The notes: a model not told the origin generated them from the sequence alone. A stretch of 64,000 nt of DNA from Paraburkholderia hospita (GCF_002902965.1 NZ_CP026107.1:310001-374000), one strand, 5' to 3'. Shown: positions 18,356 to 27,468, numbered from the stretch's first letter. A program made the numbers and translations.

Positions 18356-18991
18356 ATGAAAACCCTCGTCATCATCGCCCATCCCGACATCGAGAACTCG
18401 CGTGGCAACAAGGCACTGCGTGATGCGATCGCGCAAGAGCCGGACGTCACGGTCCGCGAGCTGTACAAGCTGTATCCCGACTTCAACATCGACGCCGCGC
18501 GCGAACAGCAGTTGATCCGCGAGCACGGCCATATCGTGCTGCAATTTCCGTTGTACTGGTATAGCAGCCCGCCGCTGCTGAAGAAATGGCTGGACGATGT
18601 GATCAACGACACGCTGTTCGGCAGCGCGCCGGAGAAATCGCTGGTGCTGGATGGGCGTACGTTGCAACTGGCCGTCACCATCGGCCGTATCCGTGAACGC
18701 TATTTTCCGGAGACGAACGACCACGTGTGGGCCGACGACGTGCTGCGGCCATATCTGAAGCCGGAACTCGTCGAGCAGCACGGCACGCAGATCGTCGATG
18801 CGCTGCTGATGCCGTTCGAGCAATCCGCGCATCTCGCGGGCATGCACTACGGCAAGCCGCTCATCACATATAACGTGGGACCGTTGAGCCGACGCGGATC
18901 GATCAGCGAAGCGGAGATGGCGGCGCGTGGCGACGAATATCGTCAGCTGGTCCGCAACCTCGGCGAAGTCTCGCAAGAGGTTGCGGTGTGA
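18356..18991 (+). CDS. NAD(P)H dehydrogenase (quinone), flavodoxin-like fold, 211 aa
   Basis: The protein begins MKTLVIIAHPDIENSRGN, the FMN/FAD-binding loop of the MdaB/KefF/NQO family, and contains QFPLYWYSSPPLLKKWLDDV, the diagnostic middle motif. It should reduce quinones with two electrons and protect against redox cycling. The gene is divergent from a LysR regulator that probably controls it. Length is normal. Translation initiates at ATG 18356, with a GGAG about 7 bases upstream (CAGGAGCCGAC). The 3' end is 16 bases from the convergent transporter gene. Confidence 0.88.
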   Translation: MKTLVIIAHPDIENSRGNKALRDAIAQEPDVTVRELYKLYPDFNIDAAREQQLIREHGHIVLQFPLYWYSSPPLLKKWLDDVINDTLFGSAPEKSLVLDGRTLQLAVTIGRIRERYFPETNDHVWADDVLRPYLKPELVEQHGTQIVDALLMPFEQSAHLAGMHYGKPLITYNVGPLSRRGSISEAEMAARGDEYRQLVRNLGEVSQEVAV

Positions 18992-19007
18992 CGGAGGCTC
19001 GACGGCC

Positions 19008-20402
19008 TCAGTGCACGAGCCAGAGTGCCGCCGCGTAGATCACGAGCGACACGGCGAACGTGACGGCCGTATAGCCCATCACGCGCTGAATGCGGATGCC
19101 GGCAATCGCGACGATCGGCACGGCCCAGAACGGCTGCAGCATGTTCGATACGTTCTCGGCCATTGCCACGCCCATCGCGGTGCGCGGCACCGACGCGTGC
19201 AGGCTGATCGCCGCGGGCAGAACGAACGGACCCTGCACGGCCCAGTGACCGCCCGCGCTCGGCACCAGCAACGTGATGATCAGCGAGCTCAGATAGCTCC
19301 AGACAGGCAGCGTTGCGGGCGTGGCGATCGTCACGAAGGCTTTGGCGATCATCGATGCAAGCCCGGTGCCCTTCATGATGCCCATGATGCCGCCATAGAC
19401 CGGGTATTGCAGCAGCATCGAACCCGTCTGCCGCGCGGCGCGCCGGATCGCGTTCGCATAGGCGATCGGCGTGCGCTGCAGCGCGAGGCCGATCAGCAGG
19501 AAGATCAGGATCGTCGTGTTGATGTCGAGGTCGAACTTGTTCTCGCGCCATTCCATCGCGAGGTAGCCGACGCCGAGTACGAGCAGAAGCAGCGTGCCGA
19601 GCATCGACTGTTCGAGGCGCGATGCGAAGGTTGCCGGGCCGTCGCTGCTGCGTGCGTGTGGGTCGGCGCTGGATGCGTCGTCGCTCGTATCGCCCGCATC
19701 ACTGAACGCGACCACGTTGTCCGATTTCGGATGCATCTTGATGAAGATCGCCGTCATCACGACGACGACCAGCACCGTCGGGATAAACACGAACGGAGCG
19801 AAGATGGTCTCGGTCAGCGGCACGACATGGCCGGTCGCCTTCTCGACGAGATTGAGCGCGTTGCCATGCGAAGCCTGCGACAGCGCGATCGAACTGGACA
19901 GCCCGCTATTGCAGATCGACCACGCCGAATAGCTGCCGGCGACGAGCCACGCGAAATCGACATGGACGCGCCGGGCGATTTCGCGCGACAGCAGCGCGCC
20001 GACGATCAGGCCGAGTCCCCAGTTGAGCCACGCGGCGATCGCGACGACAGGGAACACCAGCAGCGCAGCGCGCGCGGGTGTCTGCGCGTGGGCCGCCAGC
20101 GCGCGCAAGCCGCGCTGGACGATGGGCGCCTCGGCGATCGCGTAGCCCGTCGCGAGAATCAGGATCATCTGCAGCGCGAAAGCCAGAATGCCGAAGGTGC
20201 CCGTGTACCACGAGTCGAGCAGCGTCGGCACGTTGCCTGTCGGCGCGATCAGCAGCGCCAGCACGGCCACGACGAACGTCAGGCAGATGGACAGCACGAA
20301 CGGGTCAGGCATGACCCGCTCGAAAACATAGACAAGGCCTTCGACGATGCCGCGCGGCGCGGCGGGCTGGAAGGCGGCGGTGGGGGAGGTGTCTCGCTTC
20401 AT
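19008..20402 (-). CDS. Short-chain fatty acid transporter, AtoE family, 464 aa
   Basis: The sequence is almost entirely hydrophobic with about 12 transmembrane segments. Blocks typical of the AtoE/short-chain fatty acid permease family are present, such as WNWGLGLIVGALL-like WLNWGLGLIVGALL, SGLSSSIAL and SAGGHWAVQGPF. It should import acetoacetate, butyrate or similar acids. I chose ATG 20402 (MKRDTSPTA); the upstream frame to 20483 is Arg-rich and non-conserved. No CoA-transferase or thiolase genes are adjacent. Several inverted repeats lie upstream. Confidence 0.85.
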   Translation of the reverse strand: MKRDTSPTAAFQPAAPRGIVEGLVYVFERVMPDPFVLSICLTFVVAVLALLIAPTGNVPTLLDSWYTGTFGILAFALQMILILATGYAIAEAPIVQRGLRALAAHAQTPARAALLVFPVVAIAAWLNWGLGLIVGALLSREIARRVHVDFAWLVAGSYSAWSICNSGLSSSIALSQASHGNALNLVEKATGHVVPLTETIFAPFVFIPTVLVVVVMTAIFIKMHPKSDNVVAFSDAGDTSDDASSADPHARSSDGPATFASRLEQSMLGTLLLLVLGVGYLAMEWRENKFDLDINTTILIFLLIGLALQRTPIAYANAIRRAARQTGSMLLQYPVYGGIMGIMKGTGLASMIAKAFVTIATPATLPVWSYLSSLIITLLVPSAGGHWAVQGPFVLPAAISLHASVPRTAMGVAMAENVSNMLQPFWAVPIVAIAGIRIQRVMGYTAVTFAVSLVIYAAALWLVH

Positions 20403-20505
20403 GTTTCTCGCTCGGTGTGGCGTCGGTCCGCCTGTGGGCGGCGCGGACGGAATCGACACGCGGCGTGTGAGTGCGTGACGCATGCACCGCTGGAAAGCTT
20501 GACGT

Positions 20506-20522
20506 CACCTGAATGTCAGGTG
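20506..20522. promoter_or_regulatory. Perfect inverted repeat upstream of the AtoE-family gene
   Basis: CACCTGA-ATG-TCAGGTG is a perfect 7-3-7 inverted repeat about 105 bases upstream of the transporter start. The length and spacing suit a dimeric regulator operator; no regulator gene is adjacent. Confidence 0.5.
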
Positions 20523-20620
20523 GTTGTTGGGGCAGGAATTCCGGGGTGAAGCTCAGGCCTGGACGCAACAGATGGGTGGCGCGTCCGCGCTTTGCGTGTG
20601 ATTCGTCTTGCGTTGCTGGT

Positions 20621-20653
20621 GTTCGTTAGTCGAACATGGTTTCGTTAAACGAA
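20621..20653. promoter_or_regulatory. Tandem inverted repeats of TTCG/CGAA type
   Basis: GTTCG-TTAGT-CGAAC (20621-20635) and TTCGTT-A-AACGAA (20641-20653) lie next to each other, about 220-250 bases upstream of the transporter. A related CGTTTAACG palindrome is at 20704-20712. Similar half-sites are known for IclR- and GntR-type regulators, so this may be a distal operator set. Confidence 0.45.
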
Positions 20654-20815
20654 CGCTTCATTATTCGTCTTATGCGCGTTGGATGTCAAGACAACGCGGC
20701 GCTCGTTTAACGTGCGACGCGCCGATTTGACGGCGCGTGCTTTCGGGTGGCTTGCGGATGAATCGTGGTGTCAAACGATTGTCAGCCACGGCCCGCGAAA
20801 ACGTCTCGAATCACT

Positions 20816-22384
20816 TCACACGTGAGCCAACGCGCGCTCGACGCGGAACACCGACACCGTGCTCTTCAACGCAACCGTCTGTTCTTCGAGCGCGAGCGCA
20901 GCCGCCGACGCCTGCTCTACGAGCGCGGCATTCTGTTGCGTGACCTGATCCATTTGCGTGATCGCGCGGTTCACCTGCTCGATGCCTTCCGATTGTTCTT
21001 CCGATGCCGCTGCGATCTCGCCCATCAGATCGCTGACCCGGTTCACGGAGGTCAGGATGTCGGCCATCACCTGGCTGGCCTTGTCGACCTGCTGCGCGCC
21101 CGCTTCGACGCGGCCGAGCGAATCGGTGATGCGCTCCTTGATTTCCTTCGCGGCACTCGCGCTACGCTGCGCGAGCGAGCGGACCTCGCTCGCCACCACC
21201 GCGAAGCCGCGGCCTTCGTCGCCGGCGCGGGCGGCTTCCACTGCCGCGTTCAGCGAAAGAATGTTGGTCTGAAACGCGATGCCTTCGATCACATTCGTGA
21301 TGTCGGCGATCCGGCCCGACAGATCGGACAGCCCTTGCATCGTCGCCACGACTTCCTGCGCGGCGCGGTTGCCTTGCTCGGTGATCATCGCCGTGCTCAT
21401 CACGAGTTGCGTGGCCTGCTTCGCGTTGTCGGCGTTCTGGCGCACCGTGCTCGTCAACTGTTCCATCGACGACGCCGTCTCTTGCAATGCCGCCGCCTGT
21501 TCTTCGGTGCGCTGCGACAGATCGGTGTTGCCGCTTGCCATCTGATGCACGCCCGTCGCGATGGTGTCCGTGCCGCCGTGTACCGCGTGCACGATCCCGG
21601 CGAGACTGCGCTTCATTTCCTTCATCGAGTCGAACAGCTGGCCGATCTCGTTCGTCGATTCGTGACGGATCTGCACGGTCAGGTCGCCGCGCGCCACGTG
21701 CTGGAGGACGCTCATTGCTTCTTTGAGCGGCAGCACGACGGTGTGCTCGAGCGTGTAGTAAACGAGCAGAATCAACGCGCAAGACAACACCAGCAAGCCG
21801 ATTGCGACGCCCATCAACACCGATTTGGCGCGCGCCTTCTCATCCTTCAGTTGCGCCGTTTCATCCTCGGCCACTTTGAAGAACGCATCCGCCGACTTGC
21901 CGAATGCCGCGCTCGTCTGCGTCATTGGCCCTTCGTTCGTTGCAGCATACGCGGCGACATCGCCCGAGCCGATTGCCGTGAACAGCAGATCGATTGCGTT
22001 GGCGTGCGCAGTGAACGTGTCGGCGACCCGTTTTGCCGCGTCCTGTTGAGCGGCTGTTTCCTTCGTGATGGTTTCGAACGCGGTAAACGACTTCTTCGCG
22101 AGGTCGTAATAAGTGCGTGCTGCGGCGACGGCGGCGTCCTTGTCAGCGGGGTTCGTGGACAGCGCGATGAAAGCCCGGCTCAACGCACTACGGGCTTTCA
22201 GGTTGTTGATGTAGACGTCTTTGAGATCGACCGTTTCGGCGTTGAGAGTGCTGATCCGCTCCGATAAGCCGTTGTTCTTCGTGAGCGAATAGATCCCGAG
22301 CAACGCGGTGACCAGAACCAGCATGCCAAACAGCGAGAGAACCGCGATAAAGCCCGTCCGCACGGGCAGATTCTTCAATTTCAT
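20816..22384 (-). CDS. Methyl-accepting chemotaxis protein, 522 aa
   Basis: The order is TM1 (about residues 8-30), a helical four-helix-bundle periplasmic sensor domain, TM2 (about 190-210), HAMP, and a class-typical signalling tip EGIAFQTNILSLNAAVEAARA followed by GRGFAVVASEVRSLAQRSA. Paired methylation-helix patterns are present. It should form receptor arrays with CheA/CheW in the inner membrane. The C terminus lacks a CheR-binding pentapeptide. Start is ATG 22384; a GTG at 22399 would add five residues. Ligand unknown. Confidence 0.9.
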   Translation of the reverse strand: MKLKNLPVRTGFIAVLSLFGMLVLVTALLGIYSLTKNNGLSERISTLNAETVDLKDVYINNLKARSALSRAFIALSTNPADKDAAVAAARTYYDLAKKSFTAFETITKETAAQQDAAKRVADTFTAHANAIDLLFTAIGSGDVAAYAATNEGPMTQTSAAFGKSADAFFKVAEDETAQLKDEKARAKSVLMGVAIGLLVLSCALILLVYYTLEHTVVLPLKEAMSVLQHVARGDLTVQIRHESTNEIGQLFDSMKEMKRSLAGIVHAVHGGTDTIATGVHQMASGNTDLSQRTEEQAAALQETASSMEQLTSTVRQNADNAKQATQLVMSTAMITEQGNRAAQEVVATMQGLSDLSGRIADITNVIEGIAFQTNILSLNAAVEAARAGDEGRGFAVVASEVRSLAQRSASAAKEIKERITDSLGRVEAGAQQVDKASQVMADILTSVNRVSDLMGEIAAASEEQSEGIEQVNRAITQMDQVTQQNAALVEQASAAALALEEQTVALKSTVSVFRVERALAHV

Positions 22385-22440
22385 AGTTTTCGTTTTCACA
22401 GTGAGCCACGATGTTGTCCCCCCGCAGCCGAGCGCGAGAG

Positions 22441-22467
22441 CAAAGGCCGCAGGACGTTGCTGCGGCC
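22441..22467 (-). terminator. Probable terminator of the GNAT gene
   Basis: GGCCGCAG and CTGCGGCC form an 8-bp stem with a 7-base loop (22445-22467), followed on the minus strand by TTTG. It lies about 100 bases past the acetyltransferase stop and before the MCP start. The U-run is short, so confidence is moderate. Confidence 0.5.
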
Positions 22468-22568
22468 TTGTTAACGGTCACATGAATGAGAACTTGACGG
22501 TTGCGGAGAGCGGAAAGCGCGGTTTGCGAGCGTGCGGACTTTTGTGAATCAAATGTGACGAGCGGTAT

Positions 22569-23282
22569 TCACGCCTGCATCGCATGGCCGATCCGGTTGA
22601 GAACGAACTCGCGGCGCAACTCGAAGCCGAGCTTTTCATACAGGCGGATCGCTGTCGTGTTGTGACTGAACACGTGTAGAAAAGGTGTCTCTCCGCGCTG
22701 CGTGATTTCTCTGCGCAAGATGTTGATCAGCCGGCCTGCGAGGCCTTTGCCGCGCCAGTCGTCATCCACGCAGACGGCGCTGATTTCGACATATCCGTCG
22801 AGGCACATCCGTTCGCCCGCCATCGCAACCAGCCGCCCCTGATCGCGAACGCCGATGTAATGGCCCATCTCGTGAGTTCGTGTCCCGAACGGACCCGGTT
22901 TGGTTTTTTGCGCGAGGTCGAGCATCTCTTTCGCGTCGACGTTGGCCAGACGGATCACGTCCAGATCGTCTGCGGTTTCGGCTGCGTCACCCGCAGCGAC
23001 CATCTGATGGATCGTGCCGGCATGAACGACCTGAAGCGTTTCGATTCCAGCGAGAGGCTCCAGCGACAGCAGCGCAACCTGTTCGTTGGGTTGCAGAAGC
23101 TGACGCAGCGACTCAAAAGCGGCGGGCGTGTCCGACGACAATGCCGCGAAAGGCGCCACGTCAGGGTGATAGCGGCGCGCGAGTGCATCGCCTAGTCCGA
23201 GATGCGCCTGGCGCGTCGTGAGCGCCGTCCAGATCGGGCGGTCGAGGTTGGCTGTTGTCGAACGAGGCGCTGTGCTGCTCAT
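22569..23282 (-). CDS. GNAT-family N-acetyltransferase (FR47-like), 237 aa
   Basis: The C-terminal half carries the acetyl-CoA pyrophosphate-binding motif DDDWRGKGLAGRLI preceded by VEISAVCV, and ends with NTTAIRLYEKLGFE, the usual GNAT motif B. The N-terminal half (about 110 residues) is a degenerate GNAT-like half as in FR47-type enzymes. ATG 23282 has GGAGC about 6 bases upstream. The substrate is unknown. A probable terminator follows, so it is likely monocistronic. Confidence 0.85.
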   Translation of the reverse strand: MSSTAPRSTTANLDRPIWTALTTRQAHLGLGDALARRYHPDVAPFAALSSDTPAAFESLRQLLQPNEQVALLSLEPLAGIETLQVVHAGTIHQMVAAGDAAETADDLDVIRLANVDAKEMLDLAQKTKPGPFGTRTHEMGHYIGVRDQGRLVAMAGERMCLDGYVEISAVCVDDDWRGKGLAGRLINILRREITQRGETPFLHVFSHNTTAIRLYEKLGFELRREFVLNRIGHAMQA

Positions 23283-23408
23283 GGTTGCTCCAGCTGCAAA
23301 GATTGATCGGATGTCGTCCGAGTTCGGACAGGACCAATGTAATCAGAAAACCGCGTTCGAGCTATTGCCGCAAATGACATTTTCGACGTCATTTGCGCCA
23401 GGCGCGAC

Positions 23409-23987
23409 TCACGCGCCCGGCCGCGACCCGATCAGCAGGATATCCACCAGCCTACGCGCGCTTTGTTGCCAGTCCGGCGCCGACGCGACGTTCGACACCC
23501 CGACGAGCGCGCGAAACAGGTCGAGCGGATCGAGATCGGCGCGAATATCGCCGCTTTCTATCGCGCGCGTGACGAGCGAATGAATCGCGTCCACGATCTG
23601 CGCGCCCGACGATTCGAACACTTTCGACGGGCCGCCCACCAGCGAATTCAGCGCGGGCGCGATGATCTTCTTCGTCGCAATGTAGTCGACGAACAGCAGC
23701 ATCCACGCTTTCAGCGCATCGATGGGCGGCATCGTCTCGCTCAGCCTGCGCTCTTCTTTCGCGAGCTTCTCGACCTCGGCGCGGTAGACGCTCTCCAGTA
23801 GCGCGTCGCGGGTAGGAAAGTGCCGGTACAGCGTGCCAGGCCCGACGCCCGCCTGACGGGCGAGGTCTTCGAGACTGATATCGGCGCCTTCGCGCGTGAA
23901 CGCCTTCTTCGCCTCTTCGAGAATACGCTCGCGATTACGCAGCGCATCGGCGCGCGGCTTCCGTTCCTTTGGCGTCGAGTGATTCAT
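23409..23987 (-). CDS. TetR-family transcriptional regulator, 192 aa
   Basis: The N-terminal HTH is clear: REGADISLEDLARQAGVGP followed by GTLYRHFPTRDALLE (about residues 34-67), with a helical ligand-binding domain after it. It is divergent from the SDR gene at 24120. The shared 130-base intergenic region holds two near-identical palindromes that are its probable operators. It likely represses itself and the SDR gene, being released by a hydrophobic compound. Confidence 0.92.
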   Translation of the reverse strand: MNHSTPKERKPRADALRNRERILEEAKKAFTREGADISLEDLARQAGVGPGTLYRHFPTRDALLESVYRAEVEKLAKEERRLSETMPPIDALKAWMLLFVDYIATKKIIAPALNSLVGGPSKVFESSGAQIVDAIHSLVTRAIESGDIRADLDPLDLFRALVGVSNVASAPDWQQSARRLVDILLIGSRPGA

Positions 23988-24020
23988 TTAACCCTTTGTC
24001 GTACCTTTTAGTGCTTGCAA

Positions 24021-24067
24021 GCGGAGACTGTCTCCGCTTATCCTGTAAAAACGGAGAGGGACTCCGT
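24021..24067. promoter_or_regulatory. Two tandem TetR-type operators
   Basis: GCGGAGA-CTG-TCTCCGC (24021-24037) is a perfect 17-bp palindrome. ACGGAG-AGGGA-CTCCGT (24051-24067) is a second one sharing the CGGAG/CTCCG core. Their centres are 30 bp apart, about three helical turns, so two dimers would sit on the same DNA face. They occupy the space between the divergent TetR and SDR genes. Confidence 0.75.
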
Positions 24068-24119
24068 TTTATCCCTCATGACGCAAAACGTCAACCTTAC
24101 TGCGAACAGAGAGGCGGAA

Positions 24120-25097
24120 ATGGCTGAAAAATTGGGTGCGACATCGACGACAGACGACGTGCTTGCGGGCATCGATCTACGCGGCAAGCGGATTCTCGTC
24201 ACGGGCGTGTCTGCCGGACTCGGCGTGGAGACGGCGCGTTCGCTGGCCGCGCATGGCGCGAACGTCGTTGGCGCTGCGCGCGACCTCGACAAGGCGGCGG
24301 GCGCAATCGCCGCAGCGCGCAGCGACGCGGCCTCGGGTGAAGGCAGCATCGATCTGGTCTCGCTCGATCTCGCGAGTCTTGAGAGCGTGCGCGCATGCAC
24401 TGACAAACTGCTGGACGAAGGCAAACGGTTCGACGTGATCATCGCGAATGCGGGCGTGATGGCGACGCCCTTCGGCAAAACAGCGGATGGATTCGAAACC
24501 CAGTTCGGCACGAACCATATCGGCCACTTCGTGCTCGTGAATCGCCTCGCTCCGCTTTTGCGATCGGGTGGGCGCGTGGTCATACTGGCATCGTCGGGGC
24601 ACCGTTTCGCGAACGTCGATCTCGACGATCCGAACTTCGAACGCACGCCCTACGATCCCTTCGTTGCGTACGGACGCGCGAAAACGGCGAACATCCTGTT
24701 CGCGGTCGCCTTCGACCAGCGGCATCAGGCACGCGGCGTGCGCGCGGCAGCGGTCCATCCGGGCGGCATTCAGACGGAACTCGCCCGTCACATGGACGAA
24801 GGGCAAATGGCCGGGCTGCTGGAAACAATCAACAGTCAGCTTGCGTCCGAAGGAAAGGCGCCGTTCCAGTTCAAGACCGTTCCGCAGGGCGCCGCGACTT
24901 CGGTGTGGGCGGCCGTGGTTGCATCGGCGGATGAGGTCGGCGGCCGATACTGCGAGAACTGCCACGTGAGCGAAGTCGTCGCCGACGACGTCGTCATTAC
25001 GCCCGTCAGCGAAGGCGTACGCCAATACGCGCTCGACGCTGCGAATGCCGAGGCGTTATGGCGCAAGACGGAAGAAATGGCCGGCGAATCGTTCTGA
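24120..25097 (+). CDS. Short-chain dehydrogenase/reductase, 325 aa
   Basis: This is an NAD(P)-dependent oxidoreductase of the WW-oxidoreductase/retinol-dehydrogenase-like group. The cofactor loop is VTGVSAGLGVE, the NAG motif is IIANAGVM, and the catalytic Ser and YxxxK are in LASSGH and YGRAK. I chose ATG 24120, which has GAGGCGGA just upstream, over the frame opening at 24015 that would span both operators. Expression is probably repressed by the divergent TetR protein. Substrate unknown. Confidence 0.88.
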   Translation: MAEKLGATSTTDDVLAGIDLRGKRILVTGVSAGLGVETARSLAAHGANVVGAARDLDKAAGAIAAARSDAASGEGSIDLVSLDLASLESVRACTDKLLDEGKRFDVIIANAGVMATPFGKTADGFETQFGTNHIGHFVLVNRLAPLLRSGGRVVILASSGHRFANVDLDDPNFERTPYDPFVAYGRAKTANILFAVAFDQRHQARGVRAAAVHPGGIQTELARHMDEGQMAGLLETINSQLASEGKAPFQFKTVPQGAATSVWAAVVASADEVGGRYCENCHVSEVVADDVVITPVSEGVRQYALDAANAEALWRKTEEMAGESF

Positions 25098-25210
25098 CGC
25101 TTTAGCGCTCTGGCCGCTGCACGAACTGCGCCGCAACGCAGTTCGCTTGCAGATGCAACCAGTTCGGATAGTGCCGCGCCTGTCGCGGTCACGCTGGCGG
25201 AAATGACCAA

Positions 25211-25546
25211 CTATCGCTCTTCGCCCGCCATCGACATGCCGGCCCTCGCAGCCGGCATGTCCCATTTAGGCGTCAACCGGTAGCCGCGTCCCGGTATGTT
25301 CTGAATCAGGCGCCGGTCTTCGCCCAATGCCTTGCGCAAAGCGCAAACGTGCACGCGTATGTTCGACTCCTCGACGACCGTGTCGGGCCACACCTTACGA
25401 AGAATATCTTCGAGCGACACGACCTGGCCGTGCGCTGCCATCAGCACGGTAAGAATATCGAATGCGCGGCTGCCCAACGGGATGGCTGTCCCACGTACCT
25501 GGATTTCCCGGGTCGACAGATTGACGTCGATGCTACTGGCCTTCAT
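25211..25546 (-). CDS. Standalone winged-helix (OmpR/CadC-type) DNA-binding protein, 111 aa
   Basis: The entire protein is a Trans_reg_C winged helix. It contains VSLEDILRKVWPDTVVEESN (recognition helix region), IRVHVCALRKALG and IQNIPGRGYRL. This domain is normally fused to a receiver or to a sensor/ATPase module; here it stands alone, with a short C-terminal tail ending MAGEER. The frame opens at ATG 25546 and no larger frame continues beyond. It is divergent from the DJ-1-like gene, which it may regulate. Confidence 0.8.
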   Translation of the reverse strand: MKASSIDVNLSTREIQVRGTAIPLGSRAFDILTVLMAAHGQVVSLEDILRKVWPDTVVEESNIRVHVCALRKALGEDRRLIQNIPGRGYRLTPKWDMPAARAGMSMAGEER

Positions 25547-25843
25547 GTTCGTTTCTCACGAGTAGACAACTGCTTCTCGAATGATCCGCATCAGTTTGGA
25601 AAGCGGGAGGGTCGCAAAGGCGAACGGTCTGTCGGCGGGGTGGATGCGGCACCTGGAATGATGAAACCGCAAGTGGTCCATCGAGTCGATAGCACATACG
25701 TATCGACACCTATACTTTGGTATTAGCGCACGGCCCTTCGTTTGTCGGCGCTACCGGCAAGGGCTATATTGCACTTGCCACTTTACGTGGATCGCCCCGT
25801 TCAATCGGTAGCTACATCATTCTTTCATCATGCGAGTGCGACA

Positions 25844-26533
25844 ATGAAAATCCTGATGGTGTTGACGTCCCATGATCAACTCGGTAACACCGGGAAGAAG
25901 ACAGGTTTCTGGTTAGAGGAATTCGCGGCTCCCTATTTCACGTTTCTCGATGCTGGCGTGACGATAACCGTCAGCTCACCTAAGGGTGGACAGCCGCCGC
26001 TCGATCCGAAGAGCGACACGCCAGAAGGCAAAACAGAGCTGACAGAGCGTTTCAAGAACGATCCCGCCGCGCAAAAGGTGCTCGCCAACACGGTGAAACT
26101 CAGCACGGTCAAAGCGGACGACTACGACGCGGTGTTCTATCCGGGCGGACACGGCCCGATGTGGGATCTGGCGGAAGACCCGCTATCCGTTGCGCTGATC
26201 GAGAACTTCTACAACGCCGGCAAGCCCGTCGCGCTCGTGTGTCATGCGCCGGGCGTGCTACGACATGTGAAGGTGAATGGTGAGCCGCTCGTCAAGGGCA
26301 AGCGCGTGACCGGGTTCACCAATTCGGAAGAAGAAGCCGTGCAACTCACGAAGGTCGTGCCGTTTCTCGTCGAAGACGAACTGAAGCGGCTGGGCGGATT
26401 GTTCGAGAAGGTCGACGACTGGCAGAGCTTCTCGATTATCGATGGCCGCCTCATCACGGGGCAGAATCCCGCTTCGTCCACGGCCGGTGCGCGCGATCTG
26501 CTCAAAGTGCTCGATCAGCTGCATTCGAAATAA
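25844..26533 (+). CDS. DJ-1/PfpI family protein (Hsp31-like glutamine amidotransferase fold), 229 aa
   Basis: The protein starts MKILMVLTSHDQLGNTGKKT and contains the nucleophile elbow ALVCHAPGVL with Cys133. It also has the conserved YPGGHGPMWDL loop. The family includes class I glutamine amidotransferase-like chaperones, glyoxalase III and deglycases. The length and the GNTGKKTGFWLEE segment match the group annotated as type 1 glutamine amidotransferase domain-containing. I chose ATG 25844; upstream in-frame codons lie in promoter-like DNA. It probably deals with aldehyde or oxidative stress. Confidence 0.88.
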   Translation: MKILMVLTSHDQLGNTGKKTGFWLEEFAAPYFTFLDAGVTITVSSPKGGQPPLDPKSDTPEGKTELTERFKNDPAAQKVLANTVKLSTVKADDYDAVFYPGGHGPMWDLAEDPLSVALIENFYNAGKPVALVCHAPGVLRHVKVNGEPLVKGKRVTGFTNSEEEAVQLTKVVPFLVEDELKRLGGLFEKVDDWQSFSIIDGRLITGQNPASSTAGARDLLKVLDQLHSK

Positions 26534-26603
26534 CGCGCGTTTCGCCCTTGAACCTGGCTGCCCCGAAAGAAGGGCCGCTTCAGCCTGAAGGATGGAGATT
26601 GAT

Positions 26604-27443
26604 ATGACCAACGACAGTTCGAATCAGCAGTTTCGGATTGAACGTCGCAGCCAGGCCTACTGGCGCGTGATCATCGACAACCCGCCTTTCAACATCTTCG
26701 GACCGGACTCGATGCCGCAGTTGAATGCCGTCGTGACGGCGCTCGAAACCGATCCCGAAGTCAAGGTGGTGGTGTTCGAAAGCGCGGTGCCGGATTTCTT
26801 CCTCACGCATTACGACTTCGTTCCCCCGTTGCAGGAGACCACGAGCATGCCGCCGGGGCCGACAGGTATGCCGCCGTTGCCGGATATGCTCTCGCGGCTG
26901 GGACGGGCGCCCGTCGTATCGATCGCGTCGATCAGAGGGCGCGCGACGGGCGTCGGCAGCGAACTGGCGCTCGCCAGCGACATGCGCTTTGCAAGCCGCG
27001 AAAAAGCGCTGCTTTCGCAGTGGGAAGTCGGCGCCGCACTGGTGCCGGGCGGCGGGCCGATGAATCGCCTGTCGCGTCTGATCGGGCGCGGGCGCGCGCT
27101 GGAAGTGCTGTTGAGCGGCAACGATATCGACGGCGAACTGGCGGAGCGCTATGGCTACGTGAACCGTGCATTCGCGGACAGCGAACTCGACGCATTCGTG
27201 GACGGGCTAGCATCGAGAATCGCGTCGTTCGATAGAGAGGCGCTCGTCGCGATCAAGCGTCAGGTGAATGCCGTGACCTTGCCGCCAGACAAGGACGTCG
27301 CGCCCGAATGGGACGCTTTCATCGCGTCGGTTGGCCGTCCGCAGGCGCAGGAACGGATCGCGCAACTGATGCAGCTCGGGCTGCAGAAGAACCACGATGT
27401 GGAAGCGCGGCTCGGCTATTACACGGGCACGCTGGGGCGCTAA
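26604..27443 (+). CDS. Enoyl-CoA hydratase/isomerase family protein, 279 aa
   Basis: The crotonase core is visible: the oxyanion-hole stretch IRGRATGVGSELALASDMRFAS and an upstream VVFESAVPDFFLTHYDF segment. The loop PPLQETTSMPPGPTGMPPLP is unusually Pro-rich. I chose ATG 26604 because GGAG lies 6-7 bases upstream; the ATG at 26592 overlaps that site. It follows the DJ-1 gene by 70 bases and could be co-transcribed. It ends at a strong terminator. The true CoA substrate is unknown, and some such proteins are not hydratases. Confidence 0.85.
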   Translation: MTNDSSNQQFRIERRSQAYWRVIIDNPPFNIFGPDSMPQLNAVVTALETDPEVKVVVFESAVPDFFLTHYDFVPPLQETTSMPPGPTGMPPLPDMLSRLGRAPVVSIASIRGRATGVGSELALASDMRFASREKALLSQWEVGAALVPGGGPMNRLSRLIGRGRALEVLLSGNDIDGELAERYGYVNRAFADSELDAFVDGLASRIASFDREALVAIKRQVNAVTLPPDKDVAPEWDAFIASVGRPQAQERIAQLMQLGLQKNHDVEARLGYYTGTLGR

Positions 27444-27468
27444 TCCCGCAAGACAACGCGTTTCTCCG

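Larger units (their letters stand above)
20403..20815. other. Intergenic region between the AtoE-family gene and the MCP gene
   Basis: About 410 bases upstream of the transporter and downstream of the MCP gene. It carries several clear inverted repeats, listed separately, and no supported gene. Confidence 0.5.
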
